From: Kiritimatiellia bacterium | GTDB taxonomy: Bacteria; Verrucomicrobiota; Kiritimatiellia; RFP12; UBA1067 | Direction of reading: 5' to 3' | Assembly (NCBI GenBank): GCA_017405115.1 | Contig: JAFRBA010000287.1 | Location: 1-26,168, forward strand | Length of the DNA stretch: 26,168 nt | Shown here: positions 16,650 through 24,372 of the stretch, piece by piece | Layout of the letters: every line of letters starts with the position of its first letter | Numbering within the stretch: position 1 is the stretch's first letter | Translations under genes and position numbers: made by a program | Notes under the pieces: model-generated | The model's input: the letters and a program-made list of their open reading frames with translations, nothing else | Databases searched by the model: none | Told to the model about the DNA's origin: nothing

Positions 16650-17768
16650 ATGAAGACGAAAGTCATGTTCGCATTGTCTGCCGTGGCATACGTGGTGATA
16701 TTTGCGCAGCGCACTGCCCTGTGCGGCGATGCGTTGGCGGAATGCGCCCGCATATTCGAGGAGGAGATTCGCGAGGGGATTGTCCATGGCGCGGCGGTCG
16801 TGGCCGGCGAACTGGACGGCAGGACGCTGTCTGGCGCGTGGGGATGGGCCGACGCGGCACACTCCGTGCCGATGACGACGCGCACCGTGGTCGATGTCGC
16901 GAGCGTCACAAAGGTCGCTGCGGGCGTTTCGTCATATCTCGTCGCCCATGCGCGGGGGCTGGTGGACTTCGACGTTCCGTTCACCAATTGCCTGGCTGCA
17001 TACTCTGCACATCTTTCGCGTAGCGTCACGACCCGTGACCTGGCGAACCATGTTTCGGGATTCGGCGAGGCGGACGGAAGTCCGCGCGTCTATTTCTGCC
17101 GCGACGCCAAGGCGATGCTCCGCAACGTCCTTTCAATGCCGCCTGCTGAGCCGATTCGCGGCAAGGTCGCCTATTCCTGCCGCAATTACATTCTGCTCGG
17201 CCAGGCGTTCGAGTCGCTGACGGGGACGCGGGCGGACGAGTTCTGCCGCAGGGAGGTGTTCGCACCTGCCGGAATGACGGACTCGTCGCTTGGTTCGCCG
17301 CCGCCTTCCGCAGAAAAGGGTCGCCTGGCGCAGACCCTGGGCACTGAGAGGCCTGGCGTGATATCGGATTTCGTCGCGCGTCCTTTGTGGGCGGACGGAA
17401 TCGGCACGTTCAACGCGGGTATGTTCACGACCGCCGAGGACATGGCGAGATTGATGCGCGTCTACCTGCGCGGGGGAGTGTGCGACAATGGAACGCGGCT
17501 TTGGGGGGCGGACGAGATGGCTCAGATTGCGCCGTCGCCGACGAACCACGTTGACGGCGCACGCACCTTCGGATGGCAGTATGCCGCGGACGAATTGCCG
17601 GAAGAGCTGTCTGGCGCTGCGCTGTTCCATTCAGGCTGGAGCGGGCAGACGGTGCTGTTCGACCTCAAGCGGCAGCGCTATGCCGTTGTCCTTACAACGC
17701 GCTGTGGCGACTATTCCCGCGCGAAGCGCGACCGCTTCAGGGCAATATCCGCGCTGCTGGAAATGTAA
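16650..17768 (+). CDS. Secreted serine hydrolase of the beta-lactamase/class C family
   Basis: This is a 372-residue protein with an N-terminal hydrophobic export signal (MKTKVMFALSAVAYVVIFAQ, possible cleavage near ALCG). The family motifs are S-x-x-K as SVTK (nucleophile S85, K88), Y-x-N altered to YSC (Y175), and HSG (327-329) replacing KTG. This is the esterase/D-aminopeptidase/class C-like set that hydrolyses ester or peptide-like bonds, probably in the periplasm. A true beta-lactamase role is not supported: the third residue of Y-x-N is Cys. The frame is open further upstream, but the promoter position and the signal peptide fix the ATG at 16650. It lies between two ATPase genes with which it shares no obvious function. 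Confidence 0.87.
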   Translation: MKTKVMFALSAVAYVVIFAQRTALCGDALAECARIFEEEIREGIVHGAAVVAGELDGRTLSGAWGWADAAHSVPMTTRTVVDVASVTKVAAGVSSYLVAHARGLVDFDVPFTNCLAAYSAHLSRSVTTRDLANHVSGFGEADGSPRVYFCRDAKAMLRNVLSMPPAEPIRGKVAYSCRNYILLGQAFESLTGTRADEFCRREVFAPAGMTDSSLGSPPPSAEKGRLAQTLGTERPGVISDFVARPLWADGIGTFNAGMFTTAEDMARLMRVYLRGGVCDNGTRLWGADEMAQIAPSPTNHVDGARTFGWQYAADELPEELSGAALFHSGWSGQTVLFDLKRQRYAVVLTTRCGDYSRAKRDRFRAISALLEM

Positions 17769-17771
17769 ATC

Positions 17772-17858
17772 GCGTCAACACGCCGAACGAAACTGCGCCA
17801 ACACGCCGAACGAAACTGCGCCAACACGCCGAACGAAATTGCGCCAACACGCCGAACG
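17772..17858. repeat. Four tandem 23-bp repeats upstream of the DUF4143 ATPase
   Basis: Units start at 17772, 17795, 17818 and 17841, with the last truncated. Each begins GCGCCAACACGCCGAACG (GCGTC... in the first) and ends AAACT or AAATT. Copies differ at only one or two bases. There are no spacers. The array sits between the hydrolase stop and the -35 box at 17860. A 23-base period is not a multiple of three, so it is not coding. Confidence 0.9.
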
Positions 17859-17859
17859 G

Positions 17860-17889
17860 TTGACGTTACGAGCAAAGAAATGGTATAAT
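17860..17889 (+). promoter_or_regulatory. Strong promoter of the DUF4143 ATPase
   Basis: TTGACG at 17860-17865, an 18-base spacer and TATAAT at 17884-17889 preceded by TGG. The -35 box begins where the last tandem repeat ends. The ATG at 17899 is 9 bases after the -10, so the leader would be about 3 bases or absent. Confidence 0.82.
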
Positions 17890-17898
17890 TCTCCTGCA

Positions 17899-19179
17899 AT
17901 GGGTAATTACAGGAAGAGAGTCGCGGATGCCTTACTGGCCAGCAAACTGGCTGGCAAGGGTGCAGTTTTGATAGAAGGCCCAAAGTGGTGTGGTAAGACG
18001 ACGACCGCTGAGCAAATTGCCAAGAGCGTCCTTTACATGGCCGACCAAGATTCCCTGGCGCGCAATCTTCAGATTGCCGATTTCAAGCCCAGTCGGCTTC
18101 TTGAAGGTGCGAAGCCGCGACTGCTGGACGAATGGCAGATTGCTCCGAAGCTTTGGGATGCGGTTCGCTTTGCAGTTGACCACACTTCTGGATTCGGCCA
18201 TTTCATACTGACTGGCTCAACTGTGCCTGATGAAAGGCGAGACGAGATTCAGCATAGCGGTACGGGTCGCATCAGCCGAATGAAGATGCGTCCGATGAGC
18301 CTGTGGGAGTCCGGGGAGTCTTCGGGAACGGTTTCGCTCGGCAATCTGTTTGGGCAAGGCGATTTCGATGGCGGAGAGTCTGCCCTGACGCTGGAAGAAC
18401 TTGCCTTCATGACATGTCGCGGCGGATGGCCCTCGGTCGTCGGCATGAAGGGCAAGACGGCGCTAGACCAGTCGTTCGACTATGTCGAGTCCGTTACCGA
18501 GAGCGACATATCCAAGCCCGATGGCGTGTCGCGCGATCCGGACACGGCTAGGCGCATCATGCACAGCTATGCGAGGCTCCAGGGGACTCAGGCCGCCTAT
18601 ACCGTGATTCGGAACGACATAGCGAACCACGAGATCGATTCGTTCAACGAAGACACAATCGCCTCGTATGTCGGGGCGCTAAAGAAGATATTCGTCGTAG
18701 AGGACATGAAGGCCTGGTGTCCCAATCTGCGATGCAAGACGCCGGTGAGGACCGGCGATACGCGCTATTTCGCCGATCCGTCGATCGCCACCGCCGCGAT
18801 GGGCGTCTCGCCGGCGGATCTCATGGATGACCTCCCGACCTTTGGGCTGATGTTCGAAGCGCTTGCCGTCCGTGACCTTAGGACATACGCGGAACTCATT
18901 GACGGAAAGCTGTATCACTATCTGGACAAGAGTGGACTCGAGTGCGACATTGTGATTCATCTGCGAAATGGATGCTATGGATTGGTAGAGGTGAAGCTTG
19001 GCGGAGATCGGCTGATTGAGAAAGGGGCGTCATCGCTTCTCTCCGTCGCCGGCAAGATTGACTTGACACGGATGAAAAAGCCGTCTTTTCTGATGGTTCT
19101 CGTCGCCGACGGCGATTTCGCCTATCGGCGGAAGGACGACGGGGTGGTTGTCTGTCCGATTGGCTGCCTCAAGCCCTGA
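17899..19179 (+). CDS. AAA_14/DUF4143 family ATPase with nuclease-like tail
   Basis: This is a 426-residue protein. The AAA_14 domain has Walker A GPKWCGKT (27-34), Walker B LLDEW (D77/E78) and sensor LTGST (104-108). The DUF4143 part follows from about residue 205 (ESDISKPDGV...). Near the C-terminus CDIVI and GLVEVK give a D350-x13-E364-x-K366 arrangement like PD-(D/E)XK nucleases. The family is widespread and of unclear function, sometimes proposed as mobile or defence-related. The frame is open far upstream through the repeats, but the family start and the promoter place the ATG at 17899. There is no Shine-Dalgarno. The GntR-like regulator follows 19 bases after its stop. Confidence 0.9.
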   Translation: MGNYRKRVADALLASKLAGKGAVLIEGPKWCGKTTTAEQIAKSVLYMADQDSLARNLQIADFKPSRLLEGAKPRLLDEWQIAPKLWDAVRFAVDHTSGFGHFILTGSTVPDERRDEIQHSGTGRISRMKMRPMSLWESGESSGTVSLGNLFGQGDFDGGESALTLEELAFMTCRGGWPSVVGMKGKTALDQSFDYVESVTESDISKPDGVSRDPDTARRIMHSYARLQGTQAAYTVIRNDIANHEIDSFNEDTIASYVGALKKIFVVEDMKAWCPNLRCKTPVRTGDTRYFADPSIATAAMGVSPADLMDDLPTFGLMFEALAVRDLRTYAELIDGKLYHYLDKSGLECDIVIHLRNGCYGLVEVKLGGDRLIEKGASSLLSVAGKIDLTRMKKPSFLMVLVADGDFAYRRKDDGVVVCPIGCLKP

Positions 19180-19198
19180 AATCTTAAGAGCGACAGCG

Positions 19199-20302
19199 AT
19201 GGAATCTCGTTTGCCTTTTGAGATAGACCGAAGCTCCGACGCCAGCCTCATAAGCCAGGTTGCTGACGGATTGCGCCGCGCCATCGTCGGCGGCGTGTAT
19301 CCAATCGGGTCGACGCTGCCGACGTTCAAGGAGATGTCGGCTGGTCTTGGCGTCAGCATGAACGTCGTAAGGGCCGCCATGGGCAGTTTGGTGGACGAGG
19401 GGCTGCTTGGCGCGAGGCGCGGCGTTGGATGCGTCGTGAATCCGAACGGAACTAAACTCTGTCTTGGACGTGTCATAGTCGTCCAGAGTGGTGGGGACGA
19501 GAGCTACTACTTCAATGTTCTTCTTGGCAGCATGCGCGAGTCGCTTTCCCGACTGGGCTATTTCGTGACTGGCATTACGGCGTTCCGCCAGGTTGGCGGA
19601 AGATACGACTTCTCGCGCCTTGAGATAGAATTGCGCGAGCATGTTGACCTCGTTGTGCTTGACAGCGACAATGCGGCGGCCATTGATCTGCTTTCACGCA
19701 TGGGTGTTCCGTTCGTCGTCATCTTGACCAATAGAACGAAACCAATAAGCGTACCATGTTGCCGTGGTTGTGTGCGCGAAGACTTTGACGTCGGCATGGA
19801 GGATGTTGCCGCGCAATGCGTTCGCGTCGGCGTTCGCGATGTGCTCGTCGTCCGTGCCTGGCGCCGACGCTCGGCGACATTTGCGGCGCTAAGAGCCGCA
19901 GGGATATCCGCAAGGGACTGGCGGATTATGCCGAAGAGCCGGTACGGGCGCATCGAAGGCGTCCAGCGTGCCGGGATGGATGCGTTTGCGGAGCGGTTGG
20001 CGAAAGGGGTGGATTGGCTTCCGGAGCTTTTTGTTTTCCCAGACGACGACTTTCTTGCTGCTGGGTGCCTTACGGCGCTTTCGTTTGCCGGTGTGCGCGT
20101 TCCCGAGGATGTGCGCGTTGTAACGCTTTCCAACAAAGGCCTTGGCCCTGTTTACCCAAGAACGCTTGCCCGTCTTGAAATCGACCCTGCAGGCTACGGC
20201 GATTCGGTTGCTTGCTATGTCCATGTGATTCTCTCTGGGAAGCACGGTGCGAAGCCGCCAGCCCTTGCAAGTGTCTATGTCCCGGGCGAAAGTTTCCCCT
20301 AA
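19199..20302 (+). CDS. GntR-type regulator with LacI-like ligand-binding domain
   Basis: This is a 367-residue transcription factor. The N-terminal ~75 residues are a GntR winged helix (LISQVADGLRRAIVGGVYP, then GSTLPTFKEMSAGLGVS, VVRAAMGSLVDEGLLGARRGVG). The rest resembles a LacI/periplasmic-binding-like sugar sensor: RVIVVQSGGDESYYFNVLLG, VDLVVLDS, FVFPDDDFLAAGCLTAL and VPEDVRVVTLSN. Such GntR-LacI hybrids (AraR-like) usually repress sugar-use genes until a sugar binds. The downstream secreted-enzyme operon, starting 59 bases later with a near-consensus promoter, is the natural target. There is no promoter in the 19-base gap upstream, so it may be read through from the ATPase gene. ATG 19199 is chosen because the conserved domain begins shortly after it. 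Confidence 0.85.
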   Translation: MESRLPFEIDRSSDASLISQVADGLRRAIVGGVYPIGSTLPTFKEMSAGLGVSMNVVRAAMGSLVDEGLLGARRGVGCVVNPNGTKLCLGRVIVVQSGGDESYYFNVLLGSMRESLSRLGYFVTGITAFRQVGGRYDFSRLEIELREHVDLVVLDSDNAAAIDLLSRMGVPFVVILTNRTKPISVPCCRGCVREDFDVGMEDVAAQCVRVGVRDVLVVRAWRRRSATFAALRAAGISARDWRIMPKSRYGRIEGVQRAGMDAFAERLAKGVDWLPELFVFPDDDFLAAGCLTALSFAGVRVPEDVRVVTLSNKGLGPVYPRTLARLEIDPAGYGDSVACYVHVILSGKHGAKPPALASVYVPGESFP

Positions 20303-20325
20303 TGGACACAATGGGCATAACCCGA

Positions 20326-20354
20326 TTGACACCGCCGCCGCGATTTGGTACAAT
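20326..20354 (+). promoter_or_regulatory. Near-consensus promoter of the secreted-enzyme operon
   Basis: TTGACA (20326-20331), a 17-base spacer and TACAAT (20349-20354) preceded by TGG. It is the best match to consensus in the window. The ATG at 20362 is 7 bases downstream and lacks a Shine-Dalgarno. Such a strong promoter would need repression, plausibly by the adjacent GntR-type protein. Confidence 0.82.
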
Positions 20355-20361
20355 TCGCGGC

Positions 20362-20631
20362 ATGAAACATGTAATACCAGCATTGCTGTCAGTTGCGGCG
20401 TTAGCGTCTGCAATGCCACTGCTTGCCGCAAGCGAGCGCATAATTGACTTCGGCGGCGCCGACACGAGCGCCGCGAACACGTTCTGGAACGTGTCCGGCT
20501 ACGGCGGTATGAGCGTCTGGCGCTCCGCGTATGTCCTGTCCGGCTTCGACTCCCGTTCCCGCACCTGCGCGGCGTCGCGCGGCATTCCGCTCCGTGCAAA
20601 ACCGGCGGGGGCCATACTCATCTTTCGATGA
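20362..20631 (+). CDS. Small secreted hypothetical protein
   Basis: This 89-residue frame has a good signal peptide (MKHVIPALLSVAALASAMPLLA) followed by about 65 residues that I do not recognise: ERIIDFGGADTSAANTFWNV, then SRSRTCAASRGIPLRAKPAG and a hydrophobic end AILIFR. The last part reads like the terminal segment of a larger secreted protein, so it could be an internally deleted remnant joining a signal peptide to a C-terminus. Equally it could be a real small exported protein, since it sits directly behind the strongest promoter and 30 bases before the next gene. The frame is open upstream, but the promoter fixes the ATG. Confidence 0.6.
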   Translation: MKHVIPALLSVAALASAMPLLAASERIIDFGGADTSAANTFWNVSGYGGMSVWRSAYVLSGFDSRSRTCAASRGIPLRAKPAGAILIFR

Positions 20632-20661
20632 TGTTCGGCAAGCACAAGAAAGGGCAATGAC

Positions 20662-21966
20662 ATGAAGTTCACTCAAATGTTCGCGTCGTTCGTATCCACT
20701 CTTGCGTCGGCGTCGCTGATGGCGGCTGCGCCGATCGTGTCCGACGTCGTCATGACCCAGCGCGGCGGCGGCGGCAGAGTTCAGGTCGACTACAGTCTCG
20801 ACATCCCCGCCGTAATCACCCTCGACGTTCAGACGAACGTGGATGCGAACGCAGCGGCCGATACGGCGTCAGGGTGGGTGTCGATAGGCGACATACACCT
20901 CCGCACCGCAAGCGGCGACGTGAACAAGATCGTCTCGACGGAGACGGGCCGCATCTACTGGCATCCAGAGAAGGACTGGCCGGAGGGCGGAGACCTTCCG
21001 AATGTGCGAGCAGTCGTGACGGCCTGGGCGACCAACTCGCCGCCAAACTATCTCGTCGTTGACATCATTCCGCCATACAGCGTAAGGTTCTACACGTCTC
21101 CTGAGGCGTTCCCCGAGGGCAATTGCACAGGAGTCGTGTACAAGACGGAGAAGCTCGTCATGCGCCGGGTGCCGGCGGCGGGTGTGGAGTGGTACATGGG
21201 GTCGCCGACAGGCGAATATGGCAGGGAAAACGTCAATACTTCGGCGAAGGAGACTCGGCACAAGGTGACTCTTAATGAAGATTTCTACATTGGGATTTAT
21301 CCTGTCACAAGCTATCAGCTCTCGACATTTGCCAACGCGACGCCTCCTGCCGACGGCCAGGCGCGTCAGGCCCGTGACAGCGCGTGGTTGTCTTACGACA
21401 AAATCCGCGGGTCAACTTCGCAGGGTGTGGACTGGCCGACAACGGACATCTACACGGTTGGGGACAATACACTCTTGAAGAGCATTCGCCAGAAACTGAA
21501 GTTCACCTTTGACATTCCCACTGAGGCTCAGTGGGAATATGCCTGCCGTGCCGGCACCGGAACGTCGCTCAATATTGGCGTGTCGCCGTCCAATACGTCG
21601 TCACCGTCTATTGCCGAGTATCGTGAAATAGTGGGTCACGCGCGCACGGGCACGTCGCCTCAGCCCGTGGATGTGGGAACGACTGTACCGAACGCATGGG
21701 GCATCTACGATATGCACGGCACAGTTGCCCGGACATGGTGCCGCGACTGGTTCGTCGCCGATCTCGGATCTGCCGACGACACGGTCGGCAATGGTCCAAC
21801 GACTGGTGATACACGTGTTCTGCGCGGACCGTGCTATGGCAGCTACGACAACGAAATCCGCAGCGCGAATAGACACAAGACCGGCAGGGCACCCGACAAG
21901 AACAGCACAGGTTCGTACTCGGGCGACATCGGCTGCCGACTCTGGCTTCCCGTCACGCTGTATTAG
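20662..21966 (+). CDS. Secreted SUMF1/formylglycine-enzyme-like protein
   Basis: This is a 434-residue protein with a signal peptide (about 1-22), a beta-rich N-terminal region (about 25-150) and an FGE-sulfatase (SUMF1) fold from about residue 165: MRRVPAAGVEWYMGSP, NEDFYIGIYPVTSYQLSTF, IPTEAQWEYACRAGTG, NAWGIYDMHGTVARTWCRDWF, RVLRGPCYGSY, RSANRHKTG and IGCRLWLP. In true formylglycine-generating enzymes two cysteines sit in the stretch equivalent to GSYDNEIRSANR; none are there, so copper-dependent sulfatase activation is unlikely. A binding or structural role is more plausible. Such proteins are often expanded in Kiritimatiellota. AAAGGG lies at 20649-20654. It is the second gene of the putative operon. 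Confidence 0.82.
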   Translation: MKFTQMFASFVSTLASASLMAAAPIVSDVVMTQRGGGGRVQVDYSLDIPAVITLDVQTNVDANAAADTASGWVSIGDIHLRTASGDVNKIVSTETGRIYWHPEKDWPEGGDLPNVRAVVTAWATNSPPNYLVVDIIPPYSVRFYTSPEAFPEGNCTGVVYKTEKLVMRRVPAAGVEWYMGSPTGEYGRENVNTSAKETRHKVTLNEDFYIGIYPVTSYQLSTFANATPPADGQARQARDSAWLSYDKIRGSTSQGVDWPTTDIYTVGDNTLLKSIRQKLKFTFDIPTEAQWEYACRAGTGTSLNIGVSPSNTSSPSIAEYREIVGHARTGTSPQPVDVGTTVPNAWGIYDMHGTVARTWCRDWFVADLGSADDTVGNGPTTGDTRVLRGPCYGSYDNEIRSANRHKTGRAPDKNSTGSYSGDIGCRLWLPVTLY

Positions 21967-21978
21967 GAAAGTTCATAC

Positions 21979-24354
21979 ATGAATTCACGTTTGCTATCCG
22001 CTGCGGTCTGCGTCGCGGTTTCGCTTGGGTGTGCCTGCTGCGGACAGTCTGCTCCTCGTCCGCTTGTTCTCTCGGAAGGAAACGCTGCGAAGTATGCAGT
22101 GGTCGTGCCGGACGTAGCCGAGAAACCAGGGTTCTCGTTCGCGCTCGCCGACATGACGAATCTGCTTTCCCGAGCGTCTGGCGCGGCGTTCCCAGTTGTG
22201 CCGCGTTCGGCGTCTCCGGCAACGCGGCGGCTTTTCGTCGGAATCGTCCCGGACGGAGAGACGGCGCCGAAAGACGGCGAGTATGCCGTGCGCGTTCGTG
22301 GTGACGATTTATACATGTTCGGAGGCGGGGCGCATGGGACGCGCTACGCGATCTATGAGTTCCTTGAGAACTCGGCCGGCTTTCGCTTCTACGACATGCG
22401 CGGCGGAATGAAGGTGCCGGACGGACGCGTCCGACTGTCCGTGACACCTTGCGAGGTGCGCAGGAAGTACGACTTCGACGTGCACTCCCTCAACTCGTGG
22501 CGACACTTCGTAAGGCCCACATCCACCATAGTCCTGTACCGCAGTGGACAGGACTACCACATGCAGTCGTTTCTCGGGCGGGCCGGAATCGCCGTCCCAC
22601 CTGACGACTACCGTGAGTTCAGGTTCTTCTGCCACACGATTCCCGAATATCTGCCACGCAAGGCCGCGGATTCTCGAATCGAATGGATCAAGAAGCTTGG
22701 CGACAATCTGGAGAAGGAACATCCTGAGTTCTTTACTCTCTACGAAGACGGCAAGCGCATGTTCAACCATCAACGCTGCCTGTCCAATCCCGGAGCGAGG
22801 AAGCTGCTTGCGGAACGAGTGCTTGAGACCATCCGCCGCAATCCCGGGTGTACCCATTTTGACATCAGCGCGGGCGACACGCCGGGGCGGTACTGCTGGT
22901 GCGAGGGATGCAAGACCCTTGAGGCGAAGTACGGCACCGAGGCCGGACCGATAGTCGACTTCATGCTGGAGTTCTGCCCGAAGGCCGCGGCGGAGTTCCC
23001 CGGGGTGCAGATAATGACGCTCGTCTACCGCAAAAACCAGACACAGCATCCGCCGAAAGGAATTGAGCGCATGCCGGACAACTTCACGCCGCGCTTTGCG
23101 CCGATAGACGACAACTTCGCGAAGGACTGGAACCATCCGACCAACAAGGGCACCTATGGGGACCTGCAGACGTGGGGGCGTCTGTGTCGGCACATGTTGC
23201 TTTGGTACTATCCGAATCCGTATGGCGGAGCCGTTACGCCTCCGCTCGGGAACGTCGGCCGGCTTGCGCGCGACATTACGCTCTCGAAGTCCGCCGGAGT
23301 CACGGGGCAGACGCACGAGCACAACGTAGGTGTCGCCGAGATGATCGGCTTCACGGAGCTGCAGACGTTTGTGGGTTACCATCTGTTCAGGGACGTTTCG
23401 TGCGACTGGCGTGCGCTTGCCGACGAGTTCATCGGTTTCGAGTATGGTGCAGCTGCAGGCATGATGCGCAAGTATTGGCTTGAGCTGGAGAGGCTTACCG
23501 AGACGGAAGAACTTGACTTTGTCTGGAATGCGCCATTCGCGGCGTATCGCCATCTTACGCCGGAACGGCTCGTCAGGTGGAACGCCGACTTCGACGCGAT
23601 GGAGTCTCTTGCAGCTTCTGATTCGACGCGGTTGTTCAACGTGAAGCGCGTGCGCATCAACCTCGACTATGCCATCTTGTGCAAGTACGCGAAGGTCAAA
23701 AAGGCCGTACCGTCCTTTGCGATGTCAGCAGACGAAGTCGCAGACCGCATACGCGGTACCGCCAAGCGGATAGAGAAAGAGCTCTTCCCGTCCGGACGGG
23801 ATCAGGGGGCGCAGTTCGTTAAGGGGCTCGAGGGCACACTCTTCAGGGCCACCGTGTGCAACAAGCCGGACGCAAAGCCGCTGCCGGCAGAGCTGTTTGG
23901 GAAATATCCCGAGGACAGACTCTATGTCACGATTCCGGTCGTGCGCAGCGCAAAGTTCGAGGACGATGCTGACGCGGCGTTCGGCTGCCGCGCGGTGATG
24001 ACGCGTCCGGAAGAGAAGATGAAGCTTCCGCTAAAGGCGAACTTCCACGACCGTGCCGGAAAGCACTACCACTGGAACGTAGGCAAGATCACGGAAAAGG
24101 AGCTTGGCCCGAGGGGAAGATACAAGTTCTACAAGATGGGCGAGGTGACGCTGACGCCCGACTGCGTTCTTGTGATAGGCAACGACAGCTGGCACGATCT
24201 TCTGGCCGACGTAAGCGCGGCATACGAAGAGGGATCGTTCAACAAGGCGGAACTCTGGGCCTCGATCAAGTTTGAGGGACCGGCGTTCTATCCTGAAGAC
24301 GCCGGCAAGCCGAATCGCGTCCTGTGCGACCGCGTCGTCGTCGTGCGGCAATGA
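21979..24354 (+). CDS. Secreted DUF4838 protein with GH67-like N-terminal domain
   Basis: This is a 791-residue exported protein. The N-terminus (MNSRLLSAAVCVAVSLGCACC) is a signal peptide; a lipobox is possible but poor, since Ser is at -3. Residues about 30-150 resemble the alpha-glucuronidase N-terminal domain (FALADMTNLLSRASG, GGGAHGTRYAIYEFLEN, GFRFYD). The DUF4838 core follows from about residue 220, with CWCEGC (C306, C308, C311) inside ISAGDTPGRYCWCEGCKTLE. This fits the CxCxxC-like element of the family. A beta-rich C-terminal region extends from about 620. The substrate is unknown; related proteins occur in glycan-degradation loci of Bacteroidota and PVC bacteria. It starts 12 bases after the SUMF1-like gene, with AGGAAA overlapping that gene's stop. 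Confidence 0.85.
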   Translation: MNSRLLSAAVCVAVSLGCACCGQSAPRPLVLSEGNAAKYAVVVPDVAEKPGFSFALADMTNLLSRASGAAFPVVPRSASPATRRLFVGIVPDGETAPKDGEYAVRVRGDDLYMFGGGAHGTRYAIYEFLENSAGFRFYDMRGGMKVPDGRVRLSVTPCEVRRKYDFDVHSLNSWRHFVRPTSTIVLYRSGQDYHMQSFLGRAGIAVPPDDYREFRFFCHTIPEYLPRKAADSRIEWIKKLGDNLEKEHPEFFTLYEDGKRMFNHQRCLSNPGARKLLAERVLETIRRNPGCTHFDISAGDTPGRYCWCEGCKTLEAKYGTEAGPIVDFMLEFCPKAAAEFPGVQIMTLVYRKNQTQHPPKGIERMPDNFTPRFAPIDDNFAKDWNHPTNKGTYGDLQTWGRLCRHMLLWYYPNPYGGAVTPPLGNVGRLARDITLSKSAGVTGQTHEHNVGVAEMIGFTELQTFVGYHLFRDVSCDWRALADEFIGFEYGAAAGMMRKYWLELERLTETEELDFVWNAPFAAYRHLTPERLVRWNADFDAMESLAASDSTRLFNVKRVRINLDYAILCKYAKVKKAVPSFAMSADEVADRIRGTAKRIEKELFPSGRDQGAQFVKGLEGTLFRATVCNKPDAKPLPAELFGKYPEDRLYVTIPVVRSAKFEDDADAAFGCRAVMTRPEEKMKLPLKANFHDRAGKHYHWNVGKITEKELGPRGRYKFYKMGEVTLTPDCVLVIGNDSWHDLLADVSAAYEEGSFNKAELWASIKFEGPAFYPEDAGKPNRVLCDRVVVVRQ

Positions 24355-24372
24355 CGAAAGGAAACTGGTGAA

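Noticed and set aside
16650..17768. Beta-lactamase resistance gene
   Set aside because: The S-x-x-K family is right, but Y-x-N is YSC and KTG is HSG, as in esterases and peptidases of this superfamily. Resistance is not supported.
17772..17858. CRISPR array
   Set aside because: The 23-bp units are directly contiguous with no spacers, and no cas genes are near.
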